Under the pieces are notes generated by a model that saw nothing but the letters and a program-made list of their open reading frames with translations, ran no database searches and was not told the DNA's origin. 64,000 nt of DNA from an uncultured Erythrobacter sp. (GTDB taxonomy: Bacteria > Pseudomonadota > Alphaproteobacteria > Sphingomonadales > Sphingomonadaceae): NCBI RefSeq assembly GCF_947502395.1, contig NZ_CANMZM010000001.1:1-64000 (forward strand), written 5' to 3'. A program made the translations under genes and the position numbers. This document shows positions 26,417 through 35,712 of this stretch, in pieces; positions within the stretch are counted from its first letter, which is position 1, and every line of letters begins with the position of its first letter.

Positions 26417-27484
26417 ATGACTGCTTTTTGGACCGAAGCTGATTTTGACGATCATGAGTTTGTGCACGTAGTGCGCGATCGTGTGTCGGGACTTACGGCC
26501 ATTATTGCTGTCCACTCGACCCACCTTGGGCCGGGTGCTGGCGGAACGCGCTTCTGGCACTATCCCAACCCAAAGGACGGGCTGCGCGATGCACTGCGCC
26601 TGTCGCGCGGCATGAGCTATAAGAATGCAATGGCTGGGCTTCCCATGGGTGGGGGCAAGGCCGTCATCCTCGCCGATGAAGCGCGTACCAAGACGCCTGA
26701 ATTGCTTGCAGCTTTTGGGGACGCCGTCGAAGGGTTGGGCGGCCGCTATGTCACCGCGGAAGACGTGGGAATGAGCGAGGCAGACATGGTCACCCTTTCC
26801 GGACGGACCAGTCATGTGTCGGGATTGCCAGTTTCAGGTGAGGACAGCGCTGGTGGCGACCCGGGACCTTTTACCTCCTATGGTATCTATCTCGGCATCA
26901 AAGCTGCGGTGAAGCATCGCCTTGGCACTGATAACATGAAAGGCGTTCACGTTGCAGTACAAGGCACGGGTAGTGTGGGTGGTGGAGTTGCCCGTTTGCT
27001 TGCCAAAGACGGTGCCCGCCTGACCCTGGCTGACATTCATGCTGACGGCGTACGCGCTCTGGCGGAAGAATTGGGTGCTCAGGTTGTTGCACCTGATGCT
27101 ATTCTCACCACCAAATGTGACGTGCTGAGCCCCAATGCTCTTGGTGCGATCCTTGATGATGAGAGCATCGCGAGACTCGATGCACAGATTGTCGCGGGCG
27201 GGGCGAACAACCAACTTGCTCGTTCCAATCACGGCAAAGCCTTGTTCGACCACGGGACGCTTTACGCTCCTGACTATGTCATCAACGCGGGTGGCATTAT
27301 CTCGGTTGCAACTGAGTATCTCGCCGGCCGAGAAGGACGCCACGCTTCACGCGATGAGGTTAACGCCCTCATCGAACAAATCCCCGCGCGGCTTGAATCA
27401 ATTTGGCAAGCGAGCGCAGCCGACAACGTTTCCCCGGATGTGGAAGCTGATCGTATGGCACAGGCGCTGATCGGTCGCGGCTGA
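26417..27484 (+). CDS. Leucine/phenylalanine/valine-type amino acid dehydrogenase
   Basis: It oxidatively deaminates a branched-chain or aromatic amino acid to the 2-oxo acid with NAD+. The 355-residue size and sequence fit leucine dehydrogenase rather than the larger glutamate enzymes. The substrate domain has GPGAGGTRFW and SRGMSYKNAMAGLPMGGGK with catalytic lysines, then YVTAEDVGM. The NAD domain has VQGTGSVGGGVARLLAKDG, and the AGGANNQL motif follows. Substrate preference cannot be assigned by eye. It stands alone between tRNA-His and the ccm operon. Confidence 0.9.
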   Translation: MTAFWTEADFDDHEFVHVVRDRVSGLTAIIAVHSTHLGPGAGGTRFWHYPNPKDGLRDALRLSRGMSYKNAMAGLPMGGGKAVILADEARTKTPELLAAFGDAVEGLGGRYVTAEDVGMSEADMVTLSGRTSHVSGLPVSGEDSAGGDPGPFTSYGIYLGIKAAVKHRLGTDNMKGVHVAVQGTGSVGGGVARLLAKDGARLTLADIHADGVRALAEELGAQVVAPDAILTTKCDVLSPNALGAILDDESIARLDAQIVAGGANNQLARSNHGKALFDHGTLYAPDYVINAGGIISVATEYLAGREGRHASRDEVNALIEQIPARLESIWQASAADNVSPDVEADRMAQALIGRG

Positions 27485-27581
27485 ATCGGGAACTTATCCC
27501 GCCGTTTACAAGTTGTCGTGTGAGTTGTGCACTTGCAGGGTCTGACAGGGCCACTATGAGTACATCCAGAGGGATAATCAG

Positions 27582-28340
27582 TTGCACATTTACGCGAATC
27601 CGAAGCGATTTTTGTCGCTCGCAAGCTGGCTGACGCCGCTCCTTTTTTGGAGCGGTCTAGTGCTGTCGCTTGGGCCCATTGCTTGGGGCTTGTTTGTCGT
27701 CTCGCCTGATCGGTTAATGGGCGAGACGGTTCGCATTCTTTTCATCCACGTCCCGTCTGCATGGCTGGGCATGGGGGGCTGGACTGGGATTGCGATTTCA
27801 AGCGCTGCCCTGCTAATCTGGAAGCATCCTCTGGCGGCGCTGTCTGCGCGTGCGATTGCTGTGCCGGGTATGGTATTTACGGGTATTTGCCTTGCGACCG
27901 GATCGATCTGGGGTCGGCCGACATGGGGCACCTGGTGGGAATGGGACGGGAGGCTGACCAGCATGCTGGTGCTGCTGTTCCTATACGGAGGTTATATCGC
28001 GCTAGCTCAGGCCACGTCGCGTGAAGGAGGTTCTCCGAAGATACCCGCTATCCTTGGTATTGTCGGCGCGATTATCGTGCCGATCATTAACCGTTCAGTG
28101 GTGTGGTGGAATTCGCTTCATCAACCGCCGAGCTTAACCGCTGGGAAAAGCGCGATTGACGCAGAATATCTCTGGCCGCTTTTGACCGCGACCATAGGCT
28201 TTTCGCTGCTGTTTGGAGCCATTGTCCTGATGCGTATGCGCGCTTTGATTGCTGAGCAACAGGTTGAAGCACGCCTTCGTCGTCGCGCATTGGATGAAGA
28301 TGTGATGCGCGTCACAACATCGGGTATGGAGACTGCGTAA
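27582..28340 (+). CDS. ccmC: Heme exporter/handling protein CcmC
   Basis: CcmC presents heme to CcmE in cytochrome c maturation (System I). The 252-residue protein has six membrane helices. The tryptophan-rich WWD motif GTWWEWDGRLTS lies at about residues 117-128 on the periplasmic side, flanked by the heme-ligand His in FIHVPSAW and later HQPPS. The TTG start at 27582 gives the conserved N-terminus HIYANPKRFLSLA. It begins the ccm operon and joins ccmD by a TAATG overlap. Confidence 0.95.
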   Translation: MHIYANPKRFLSLASWLTPLLFWSGLVLSLGPIAWGLFVVSPDRLMGETVRILFIHVPSAWLGMGGWTGIAISSAALLIWKHPLAALSARAIAVPGMVFTGICLATGSIWGRPTWGTWWEWDGRLTSMLVLLFLYGGYIALAQATSREGGSPKIPAILGIVGAIIVPIINRSVVWWNSLHQPPSLTAGKSAIDAEYLWPLLTATIGFSLLFGAIVLMRMRALIAEQQVEARLRRRALDEDVMRVTTSGMETA

Positions 28341-28480
28341 TGCGTGAGGCACTCGACCATTGGCCGTTTGTCATTGGCGCATATACCGTCGGGGGCGTAG
28401 CGCTTGGAGCATTGATTGCGTGGAGCTACCAGACCATGCGCAAAGCTGAGAAACGCCGCGAGGAGATGAGGCGCAAATGA
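28340..28480 (+). CDS. ccmD: Heme exporter subunit CcmD
   Basis: This 46-residue protein, too short for most gene callers, starts at ATG 28340 in the ccmC stop and ends at TGA 28478-28480. It has one membrane helix (FVIGAYTVGGVALGALIAW), and the conserved Tyr of CcmD lies in GAYTVG. A highly basic tail (KAEKRREEMRRK) follows. CcmD is needed to release heme-loaded CcmE from CcmC. The ccmE ATG overlaps its stop by 4 bases. Confidence 0.88.
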   Translation: MREALDHWPFVIGAYTVGGVALGALIAWSYQTMRKAEKRREEMRRK

Positions 28481-28938
28481 AGGCGAAACACCAACGCATG
28501 ACCCTCGTGGTCCTGGCCTTGATTGCGATTGTGGCTGCGGGTCTTATCGCGGCCTGGGCGTTGCGTAGCCAAGCCAACTATTTCTATTTGCCTGAGCAAA
28601 TGGCAGCTGAACCACCTTCGGTCGGCCAGGCTGTGCGTCTTGGCGGTATGGTCGCGGCGGATTCGATCAAAACCGCGGAGGATGGCATCACTGTCAACTT
28701 TATGGTGACTGGTAACACCGAAGACGCGATCCCCGTCACCTATAGCGGCATCTTGCCAGATTTGTTCGTCGAGGGCTCTGGCGTGGTGGCAGAGGGTTCG
28801 CTCCAGTCTGATGGCACCTTTCTTGCGACCAATCTGCTCGCAAAGCATGATGAGAATTATGTGCCGCGCGAGCTTGAGGGGCTCGAAGGGCATAACCAGT
28901 CTGAGAATTATGCTGAAACCGTGGCGGGGCTAAAGTAA
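28477..28938 (+). CDS. ccmE: Cytochrome c maturation heme chaperone CcmE
   Basis: CcmE carries heme covalently in the periplasm to the CcmF/H ligation complex. The 153-residue protein has an N-terminal membrane anchor (VVLALIAIVAAGLIAAWAL) and an OB-fold beta-barrel. The heme-binding H124 and Y128 are in KHDENYVP, the classical HxxxY form. FYLPEQM is another family landmark. It overlaps ccmD and precedes ccmF by 6 bases. Confidence 0.95.
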   Translation: MKAKHQRMTLVVLALIAIVAAGLIAAWALRSQANYFYLPEQMAAEPPSVGQAVRLGGMVAADSIKTAEDGITVNFMVTGNTEDAIPVTYSGILPDLFVEGSGVVAEGSLQSDGTFLATNLLAKHDENYVPRELEGLEGHNQSENYAETVAGLK

Positions 28939-28944
28939 CATCCG

Positions 28945-30939
28945 ATGATCGCAGAACTCGGACATGCCGCCCTCTGGCTCGCCACAGCGCTTGCGGTTCT
29001 GCAAATGGTCGCAGGCGGTCTTGGCCTTCGTGCGGGCAATGAAGCGATTGTTGCCTTGGCTCGTCCAGCAGCAGTGGTGCAGGCGTTTCTAGCAACGCTG
29101 GCATTCCTCTTACTGCTCTATGCCTTTGCGATCACCGATCTGTCGATCAAGCTGGTAGCAACCAATTCCCACTCGATGAAACCGTTCATCTACAAGCTGA
29201 CCGGCACTTGGGGTAATCATGAGGGTTCGATGCTCTTGTGGGTTGCGGTTCTGGCGCTTTCAGGTGGTTTGCTCGCAGGGCTTGAACGGCGCCTGCCCGA
29301 AAAAACCATGTCTGCGACGTTGAGTGTGCAGGGCTTTGTCGCGCTTGGCTTTTATACCTTCCTGCTGATCTCCTCGAACCCATTTGAGCGCTTGCCATTG
29401 CCAGCACCAGAGGGCTCCGGGCTCAACCCACTCCTTCAAGACATCGGTCTCGCGATCCATCCGCCAACGCTCTATATTGGCTATGTCGGGCTGTCCGTTG
29501 CATTTAGCCTGTGTATGGGCGCGCTGATCACGAAGCAGGTCACTCCTGACTTTGCCAAAGTCATGCGACCTTGGGTGCTCGGCGCATGGGTGTTCTTGAC
29601 CTTCGGCATTACGGCAGGTTCCTACTGGGCTTACTATGAGCTTGGCTGGGGCGGCTGGTGGTTTTGGGATCCAGTTGAGAATGCATCGCTGATGCCATGG
29701 CTTGCGGCGACGGCCTTGCTACACTCGGTCAGCGTTCTCGCTGCACGCGATGCACTCAGGACATGGACGATCATGCTCGGAGTGCTTGCGTTTTCGATGT
29801 CGATGCTCGGCACTTTCCTTGTGCGCTCTGGTGTTATCACCAGTGTCCATGCCTTTGCCGTCGATCCCGAACGTGGCAGCTTTATCCTCGCGCTGCTCGG
29901 CCTCTACATTGGCGGTAGCCTGATCATCTTCGCGATGCGGGCAGGGCACATCGCAGAAGGCAAGCGCTTCAGCGCGACAAGCCGCGAAGGTGCGCTTGTG
30001 TTCAACAATGTGATGTTATCCGCAATCCTTGCGATTGTACTCTTGGGCACGCTCTATCCCGTCTTCACGGAGGTGTTTGATGTGCGCGTCAGTGTTGGCC
30101 CGCCGTACTTCAATCCCGCTGGCGCAATCTTCGCGATCCCGATGTTCGTAGTGATGGCCGTGGGCCCGCTTCTGCGATGGAAAGACGATAAGCCGCAACG
30201 CATCCAGTTTGAGATGCTGCTGCTGGCGGCGATCGCCATCACGGTTATTGCACTGGTGGCCTTCTTCGGCAGTTACGACATCTTGCCCCTTTTGGGGCTC
30301 GCCTTTGCAGCGGCGCTTGGTGTTGCCTCACTCCTTCCGCTTCGCGGGCGAAAACTAAGCCGCGTTCCAACCGCCACTTGGGGCATGGTGATGGCGCATT
30401 TCGGCGTCGCAGTGTCTCTCTTCGGCATGGCGAGCGAAAGCGCTTTCACCTCTGAAAAGCTCGCAGCTGTCTCAGCCGGCGGCCAGGAAGAGGTTGCCGG
30501 TTGGACCATCGAACTTCAAAGTGTTGACCCCATCGCTGGTCCCAATTGGACTGCGGTCGAGGCGCGGATAATCGCAACGCGGGCGGATGGCGACGGGGTG
30601 CTCCTAACCCCGCAAGCCCGCAATTTCTGGGCCCCAAGCCAAGCGACGAGCGAAAGTGCGCTGCTCACCACATGGGATGGCCAACTCTATGCGGTTATCG
30701 GTGATCAGGCGGGTGTCGATGCCAATGGCAATCCGCGTTGGCAGCTCCGCGTCTGGTGGAAGCCATTTGTGACATTCATCTGGTATGGCGGCCTGCTGAT
30801 TGCCTTTGGCGGTGTGCTGTCGATTATTGGCCGTTTGCAGGTTGATCTGAAGCGCCGCAGCGCCGCCAAGCGTGGTAAGGAACGCCGTGACGATGTTGAA
30901 GCACTTGGCGGAAATGCCGCACCGGAGCCCGCCGAATAA
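28945..30939 (+). CDS. ccmF: Heme lyase CcmF
   Basis: CcmF joins heme to apocytochrome c together with CcmH. The 664-residue polytopic protein has about 15 hydrophobic helices. The WWD-type signature is WGGWWFWDPVENASLMPWL (about residues 235-253). Other conserved blocks are GTWGNHEGSMLLW, LNPLLQDIGLAIHPPTLY and a C-terminal helix pair with KPFVTFIWYGGLLI. The C-terminus is short, hydrophilic and basic. It overlaps ccmG by 1 base. Confidence 0.96.
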   Translation: MIAELGHAALWLATALAVLQMVAGGLGLRAGNEAIVALARPAAVVQAFLATLAFLLLLYAFAITDLSIKLVATNSHSMKPFIYKLTGTWGNHEGSMLLWVAVLALSGGLLAGLERRLPEKTMSATLSVQGFVALGFYTFLLISSNPFERLPLPAPEGSGLNPLLQDIGLAIHPPTLYIGYVGLSVAFSLCMGALITKQVTPDFAKVMRPWVLGAWVFLTFGITAGSYWAYYELGWGGWWFWDPVENASLMPWLAATALLHSVSVLAARDALRTWTIMLGVLAFSMSMLGTFLVRSGVITSVHAFAVDPERGSFILALLGLYIGGSLIIFAMRAGHIAEGKRFSATSREGALVFNNVMLSAILAIVLLGTLYPVFTEVFDVRVSVGPPYFNPAGAIFAIPMFVVMAVGPLLRWKDDKPQRIQFEMLLLAAIAITVIALVAFFGSYDILPLLGLAFAAALGVASLLPLRGRKLSRVPTATWGMVMAHFGVAVSLFGMASESAFTSEKLAAVSAGGQEEVAGWTIELQSVDPIAGPNWTAVEARIIATRADGDGVLLTPQARNFWAPSQATSESALLTTWDGQLYAVIGDQAGVDANGNPRWQLRVWWKPFVTFIWYGGLLIAFGGVLSIIGRLQVDLKRRSAAKRGKERRDDVEALGGNAAPEPAE

Positions 30940-31463
30940 TGCGCCTACTCTATCTAATCCCATTGGGGCTGTTCCTTTTTTTTGGGGGCGTTGCCGGCTA
31001 CATGCTGACTCAGCCGAAGCAGACGAATATTCCCTCGCAAATGGTAGAGCAGGAGCTTCCTGAATTCTCGCTTTCACCTGCGCTGGAGGACGTGCCAGGA
31101 ACTTCGCGCGCGGATTTTACGGACGGAAAGCCCAAGCTTCTCAACATCTGGGCAAGTTGGTGTGTGCCTTGTATTGCCGAAGCGCCACATCTGGAGCGTC
31201 TCAAACGGGAAGGCGTTGAGATCATCGGGATTGCCGTGCGTGATAGACCTGAAGCCGTAGAAGGCTTTCTTAGCCGTTATGGCAATCCGTACACCCGCAT
31301 TGGTGCAGACGATATTTCGGAACTGATGCTGGCGATTGGAGCTTCGGGCGTTCCAGAGACTTATGTAATCGATGGAGAGGGCAATATTCGGTATCAGCAT
31401 ATCGGCGACGTTCGCGCTGACCATGTTGATCTGTTGCTTGAGAAACTGGAGGAAGCAGAGTGA
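30939..31463 (+). CDS. ccmG: Thiol:disulfide interchange protein CcmG/DsbE
   Basis: This membrane-anchored thioredoxin-like protein reduces the CxxCH cysteines of apocytochrome c. The anchor is residues 4-24 (LYLIPLGLFLFFGGVAGYML). The active site WASWCVPC has C75 and C78, and the cis-proline region is GASGVPETYVID with the GVPE motif specific to CcmG. The 174-residue length is normal. The stop codon overlaps the ccmH ATG by 1 base. Confidence 0.94.
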   Translation: MRLLYLIPLGLFLFFGGVAGYMLTQPKQTNIPSQMVEQELPEFSLSPALEDVPGTSRADFTDGKPKLLNIWASWCVPCIAEAPHLERLKREGVEIIGIAVRDRPEAVEGFLSRYGNPYTRIGADDISELMLAIGASGVPETYVIDGEGNIRYQHIGDVRADHVDLLLEKLEEAE

Positions 31464-31885
31464 TGCGTCTGTTGACAGCCCTCCTTATCCTCTTAGCGGC
31501 TCCGCTCGTTGCACAGAGCGGCATGCCACCCGCGCCCTACGCCTACACCCAGCTCGAGGACCCGGCGCTCGAGGCCGAGGCTACCGCTCTTATGGAGACG
31601 CTGCGCTGCCTCAAATGCCAATCCCAGAGCATCGCAGATAGCGATGCTCCGATGGCAGGCGATATGCGTCACCAAGTCCGCTCGCGGTTGCTTGCAGGCG
31701 AAAGCCCCGATGAAGTTCGTGATTGGCTAACGCAGCGATATGGCGACTACGTGAGCTATGAGCCTACTGTTAGTGCGACAACATGGCCGCTTTTCGCAAT
31801 TCCTTTATTGCTCCTTGCGCTCGTAGGCCTCGTTCTTCTTCGCCGACTTGGCAGGCGCGGGACAGATGAGGATGCCGAAGCATGA
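31463..31885 (+). CDS. ccmH: Cytochrome c-type biogenesis protein CcmH
   Basis: CcmH is a periplasmic thiol protein of the heme-ligation complex. From ATG 31463 the product is 140 residues; the GTG three bases earlier is less likely because the ATG forms the usual TGATG junction with ccmG. It has a signal peptide (LLTALLILLAAPLVAQS), the redox motif LRCLKCQSQSIADSDAP with C49 and C52, then SPDEVRDWLTQRYGDYVSY and a C-terminal membrane helix. It is the short form without the CcmI-like TPR part. Confidence 0.94.
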   Translation: MRLLTALLILLAAPLVAQSGMPPAPYAYTQLEDPALEAEATALMETLRCLKCQSQSIADSDAPMAGDMRHQVRSRLLAGESPDEVRDWLTQRYGDYVSYEPTVSATTWPLFAIPLLLLALVGLVLLRRLGRRGTDEDAEA

Positions 31886-32526
31886 TTGGCCAATGGCTTG
31901 CCATTCTTGCGCTCACCCTAGTGAGTTTTGCGATTGCCGCATTCTATCTTCGCATGCCCAAACAAGGGTTCGCCGTGTTCGGCGCTATCCTCTTGATGGG
32001 GCTGATCGGATACACTTGGGCTGGCTCGCCTGGTCAACCGGGCAGTCCAAAGCAGCCAGAGACTCAAGTTGAACAGCAGTCGGGCGAAGAAATGGTAGAA
32101 GCGCGCCGTGCTTTATTCGATCCCGGCCAAGCCAAACCGGATTACCTTACCTTATCCGATGGCTTCGCACGGCGTGGAAAGTTTGACGATGCGGCAGGCC
32201 TTCTTCGAAAAGGCCTGCGCGAAAACCCGCAACACCTCGAAGGTTGGCTTGCACTGGGGATGGCACTCACTGGTCATGCGGAGGGGTTTGTGACTCCGGC
32301 GGCGAATTATGCCTATGGGAAAGCTCGCGAAATCGATCCGACCAACCCTGGCCCTGATTTCTTCCTCGGCACGTCTTTGCTGCAATCGGGGCAGATCGTA
32401 GCGGCGCGAGATATCTGGGGACGCCTGCTGGAGAATTCACCCGATGATGCTCCGTGGAAAGAGGAAATTGAGAACCGCGTTGCGCGGCTCGATCAGATGA
32501 TCGCCAATGCACCGATGCTCCAATAG
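31882..32526 (+). CDS. TPR protein of cytochrome c biogenesis (CcmI/CycH-like)
   Basis: This 214-residue protein has two N-terminal membrane helices (about 1-22 and 28-46), a Pro/Gln-rich linker and a TPR domain (about 80-200) with units such as GKFDDAAGLLRKGLRENPQHLEGWLALG (split motif) and GQIVAARDIWGRLLENSP. It is much shorter than E. coli CcmH's CcmI part, but its place as the last gene of the ccm operon, 4 bases overlapped with ccmH, supports a role in holding apocytochrome c for ligation. Confidence 0.8.
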   Translation: MIGQWLAILALTLVSFAIAAFYLRMPKQGFAVFGAILLMGLIGYTWAGSPGQPGSPKQPETQVEQQSGEEMVEARRALFDPGQAKPDYLTLSDGFARRGKFDDAAGLLRKGLRENPQHLEGWLALGMALTGHAEGFVTPAANYAYGKAREIDPTNPGPDFFLGTSLLQSGQIVAARDIWGRLLENSPDDAPWKEEIENRVARLDQMIANAPMLQ

Positions 32527-32648
32527 GGACTCTTGCACTGCGGGATGTTGCAGGTGCATGGCCTCGGTGGTAGAGCGCGCGGCCTTGGACGGGATTGGGC
32601 TCTCTTGAGTCTCCCCGAACGGGGCAGGACACGGGATAGTCGCATTAG

Positions 32649-34580
32649 ATGAGCGAAACCTCACCAGCGCAAGCAAGCCTATCGGGCGAGCATAGTCACG
32701 GGACGCACAAGGGCTCGAAGGCCGCGCTGGCTGTCGGCGCGATCGGTATCGTCTTTGGCGATATCGGCACCAGCCCGCTTTACGCTTTTCGTGAAACCTT
32801 CGCGGGCACCGCAAACGTTGCGATTGACCGCATGCATGTCCTGGGCGTGGTCAGCCTAATCTTCTGGTCGATGCTGTTGGTTGTGGCGATCCAATATGTG
32901 ACCATTTTGATGCGTGCAGACAACAAAGGGCAGGGCGGTTCGCTCGCTCTGGTTGCGCTGCTATCACGGCATATGGGTAAGTCGTCCTACGGCTGGCTTG
33001 TCGTGCTTCTCGGCGTGTTCGCAACCTCGCTATTCTATGGCGACTCCATGATTACGCCGGCAATCTCCGTGCTTTCGGCGGTCGAGGGGCTCACCGTAGT
33101 AGACCAAGGATTGCAGCAATATGTGATCCCTATCGCGCTTGGTCTTCTTGTGTTCCTCTTCATGCTTCAGGCGAGGGGAACCGCCAAAGTTGGCGCTCTG
33201 TTTGCGCCCGTGATGATCGTCTGGTTCAGCGTTCTGGCGGGGCTGGGCGGTTGGCAGATCATCCAGAACCCCGATATCTTATGGGCTTTGAACCCTTATT
33301 ATGCGGTGCTGTTCTTCATCACCGATGGCTTTGTGGCGTTCCTTGCGCTTGGCGCTGTGGTGCTGGCTGTGACGGGCTCTGAGGCGCTCTACTCAGACAT
33401 GGGGCACTTTGGGCGTGGGCCGATGAGGCTTTCGTGGTTCGGCTTTGTCATGCCGTGCCTCCTGCTCAACTATTTCGGCCAAGGGGCTATGATCGCAGGC
33501 CTTCCCGCTGAGGAGGCGGCGGTTGTGGTGCAGAACCCGTTCTTCCTGCTCGCGAGCGAAGAATGGCGTTTGCCACTGGTGTTCCTGGCGACGATCGCGA
33601 CCTTTATCGCAAGCCAAGCGGTGATCTCGGGCGCGTTCTCGATCACGCACCAAGCGGTGCAAATGGGCTTTATGCCGCGCCTTTCAATCCTCCACACGTC
33701 TGAGACTGAAGGTGGCCAGATCTACATCCCCATCGTCAATTGGGCATTGATGGTGGCCGTGATCCTCTTGGTTCTGACCTTCCAGAGCTCGTCCAACCTT
33801 GCGAGCGCGTACGGGATTGCGGTGACGGGTGCTGTCACCATCGACACACTGCTGATGGCGTTGTTACTTGTCAGCGTATGGAAGTGGAAATGGTGGTACG
33901 CAGCTCCCGTTGTCCTGCTCTTTCTTATCGTGGACGGGGCGTACTTCGCAGCCAACCTCACCAAAGTGCCCGATGGCGGCTGGTTCCCGCTGGCGGTGGG
34001 TTTTATTGCCTTTACCTTGCTCACGACTTGGGCTCGTGGTCGCAAACTGATGCGCGCCCGGATGAGTGAGGGCTCCCTGCCGATGGAGATCTTTGCCAAA
34101 TCGGCCAAGAACTCCGCGCTGCGCGTGCCGGGCACATCAATCTTTATGGCAAGCGCGTCTTCAGGTGTGCCCTCAGCGCTCCTCCACAATATCAAGCACA
34201 ATAAGGTCTTGCATGAGCGCGTGGTGATCCTGACGGTTGACATTCAGGACGTGCCCTATGTCGATGCCGACAAACGCTGCGAGTACAAAGACATGGGTGA
34301 TGGCTTCTACCGCGCTGTGCTGCGCTACGGCTTTATGGAGGAGACCAATGTTCCCGAGGGCCTTAAGGGCATGGGCATTTATTGCGGTGGCGATTTCGAC
34401 ATGATGCACACCAGCTTCTTCCTCTCGCGACAGACTTTGCTCGCGAGTGACAAGCCGGGAATGCCAATCTGGCGCGAGAAGATATTCGCCTGGATGTTGA
34501 GGAATTCAGCAAGCGCGATGGACTTCTTCAAACTGCCAACCAACCGTGTGGTGGAACTGGGCAGTCAGGTCGAGATTTAG
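32649..34580 (+). CDS. kup: Kup-type low-affinity potassium uptake protein
   Basis: This K+:H+ symporter of the KUP/HAK/KT family has 643 residues, with about 12 membrane helices followed by a cytoplasmic C-terminal domain of about 180 residues. The family signature is [19 protein letters not shown] (about residues 29-47). Other landmarks are [33 protein letters not shown] [15 protein letters not shown], and [18 protein letters not shown]. The C-terminus retains [20 protein letters not shown]. With the KefC-type antiporter at 4970 the window holds both a K+ importer and an exporter. Confidence 0.95.
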   Translation: MSETSPAQASLSGEHSHGTHKGSKAALAVGAIGIVFGDIGTSPLYAFRETFAGTANVAIDRMHVLGVVSLIFWSMLLVVAIQYVTILMRADNKGQGGSLALVALLSRHMGKSSYGWLVVLLGVFATSLFYGDSMITPAISVLSAVEGLTVVDQGLQQYVIPIALGLLVFLFMLQARGTAKVGALFAPVMIVWFSVLAGLGGWQIIQNPDILWALNPYYAVLFFITDGFVAFLALGAVVLAVTGSEALYSDMGHFGRGPMRLSWFGFVMPCLLLNYFGQGAMIAGLPAEEAAVVVQNPFFLLASEEWRLPLVFLATIATFIASQAVISGAFSITHQAVQMGFMPRLSILHTSETEGGQIYIPIVNWALMVAVILLVLTFQSSSNLASAYGIAVTGAVTIDTLLMALLLVSVWKWKWWYAAPVVLLFLIVDGAYFAANLTKVPDGGWFPLAVGFIAFTLLTTWARGRKLMRARMSEGSLPMEIFAKSAKNSALRVPGTSIFMASASSGVPSALLHNIKHNKVLHERVVILTVDIQDVPYVDADKRCEYKDMGDGFYRAVLRYGFMEETNVPEGLKGMGIYCGGDFDMMHTSFFLSRQTLLASDKPGMPIWREKIFAWMLRNSASAMDFFKLPTNRVVELGSQVEI

Positions 34581-34607
34581 AGCCTTTGGCTTACAGGAGC
34601 GCGACTA

Positions 34608-34940
34608 GTGCCTACCAAGATCGATTTCAAACGTACCGTTCGCGATCACGCCAAGCTTGAAGGTGAGGCGCAGATTTCCATCGGGACGACGACGTTCACT
34701 GGCGATGGCGAACGATTGTTCCTGAACTTCAACGATGTCGGTATGCTCTTCTCGCACGGCGATGCAGAGGACTTCCTTAAAGCCGCAATGGCCGCGTATT
34801 TGCGCCTTGGATATGGGCACCGCTTCCGGGCGCTCGGGCCCAGCTTGAGTCAAGGTGCTCAAGACGCTGACGCAGCACGATTGTTGCGTTATCTCCTACG
34901 CAGATTTGGGCAAGAGCCTGAGATCAAACAGCTTGCTTGA
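34608..34940 (+). CDS. Conserved-looking hypothetical protein, 110 residues
   Basis: A GTG start at 34608 is supported by AGGAG 10 bases upstream. The soluble 110-residue product has a beta-rich first half (EGEAQISIGTTTFTGDGERLFLNF) and a helical second half (EDFLKAAMAAYLRLGYGH, then ARLLRYLLRRFG). It contains no membrane segment, cysteine or known motif. It lies 27 bases after kup on the same strand and may be co-transcribed. I do not recognise its family. Confidence 0.65.
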   Translation: MPTKIDFKRTVRDHAKLEGEAQISIGTTTFTGDGERLFLNFNDVGMLFSHGDAEDFLKAAMAAYLRLGYGHRFRALGPSLSQGAQDADAARLLRYLLRRFGQEPEIKQLA

Positions 34941-35055
34941 TTGTGCTAACGCAACACCCATGCGCAGGCAGTTCTGGAGGAGCTTTGATTGTGGAAGAGC
35001 TGCGCGCATTATGGTGTGCCTTCTTCATGTAGGAAAGCTGCAGGAATCCTGCGCT

Positions 35056-35712
35056 CTATTCGCTCTTTGATCCTTCTTCGCCATCCTCATTCTGCCCCAC
35101 GTCAAGGCCGTGCTTCAAGAGCATTGGAAGCTGTGTAAAGGTGAAGAGGAAGGTGAGCGGCAGGAACACCCAGAGCTTTGCCCAAAGCCAACCTTCAAAA
35201 TCCATATAGGTGCGAAGGCCCTCGTTGAGCGCCGCGAGCGCCAGAAAGAACACGCCCCAATTGCGCGAGAGTTTGAGCCAACCTTCTTCAGTGAGGCCTT
35301 CAAATGCAGCTTCGAGGAGAATCTTGAGGAGCGCTCTCCCTGTGAAAAAGCCTGCCAACAAGGCCACTCCGAAGAAGGAGTAGATGATGGTGGGCTTCAA
35401 TTGCACGAACACGGGATCGCCGAAGAAGATCGTCAGTGTTCCGAAGCCCACGATCAACGCTGTGGAGAGCCACAGCATCGGGCTGACCTTGCCAAGGCGG
35501 AATTTCGAAAAGAGGAGCGCAGCCACCGCCGCTACCATAAATGCGCCCGTGCCATAAATGATGGCGAGCAGCTCACTTGCTGCATTGGGCTCGGCAGGTG
35601 CATTGTAACGATAGACGGCGAGGAAGACGATCAGCGGACCGTAATCGACCGCTACGTTGAGCCAGCCCGAGGGTGCAGGCTTGGTTTCAGTCGGGCTTTC
35701 CGTTTCGGCCAT
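35056..35712 (-). CDS. yciB: Inner membrane-spanning protein YciB (septation protein A family)
   Basis: The 218-residue protein starts at ATG 35712, overlapping the ftsY stop as TGATG. It has about 5-6 membrane helices. The family features are NVAVDYGPLIVFLAVYRY near the N-terminus, KPTIIYSFFGVALLAGFFTGR, and the helix containing WLKLSRNWGVFFLALAALNE. YciB affects envelope synthesis and septation in enterobacteria and Shigella. The acidic C-terminal tail (QNEDGEEGSK) is variable. It is the last gene of the leftward dapF-mtaB-ftsY-yciB operon. Confidence 0.93.
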   Translation of the reverse strand: MAETESPTETKPAPSGWLNVAVDYGPLIVFLAVYRYNAPAEPNAASELLAIIYGTGAFMVAAVAALLFSKFRLGKVSPMLWLSTALIVGFGTLTIFFGDPVFVQLKPTIIYSFFGVALLAGFFTGRALLKILLEAAFEGLTEEGWLKLSRNWGVFFLALAALNEGLRTYMDFEGWLWAKLWVFLPLTFLFTFTQLPMLLKHGLDVGQNEDGEEGSKSE

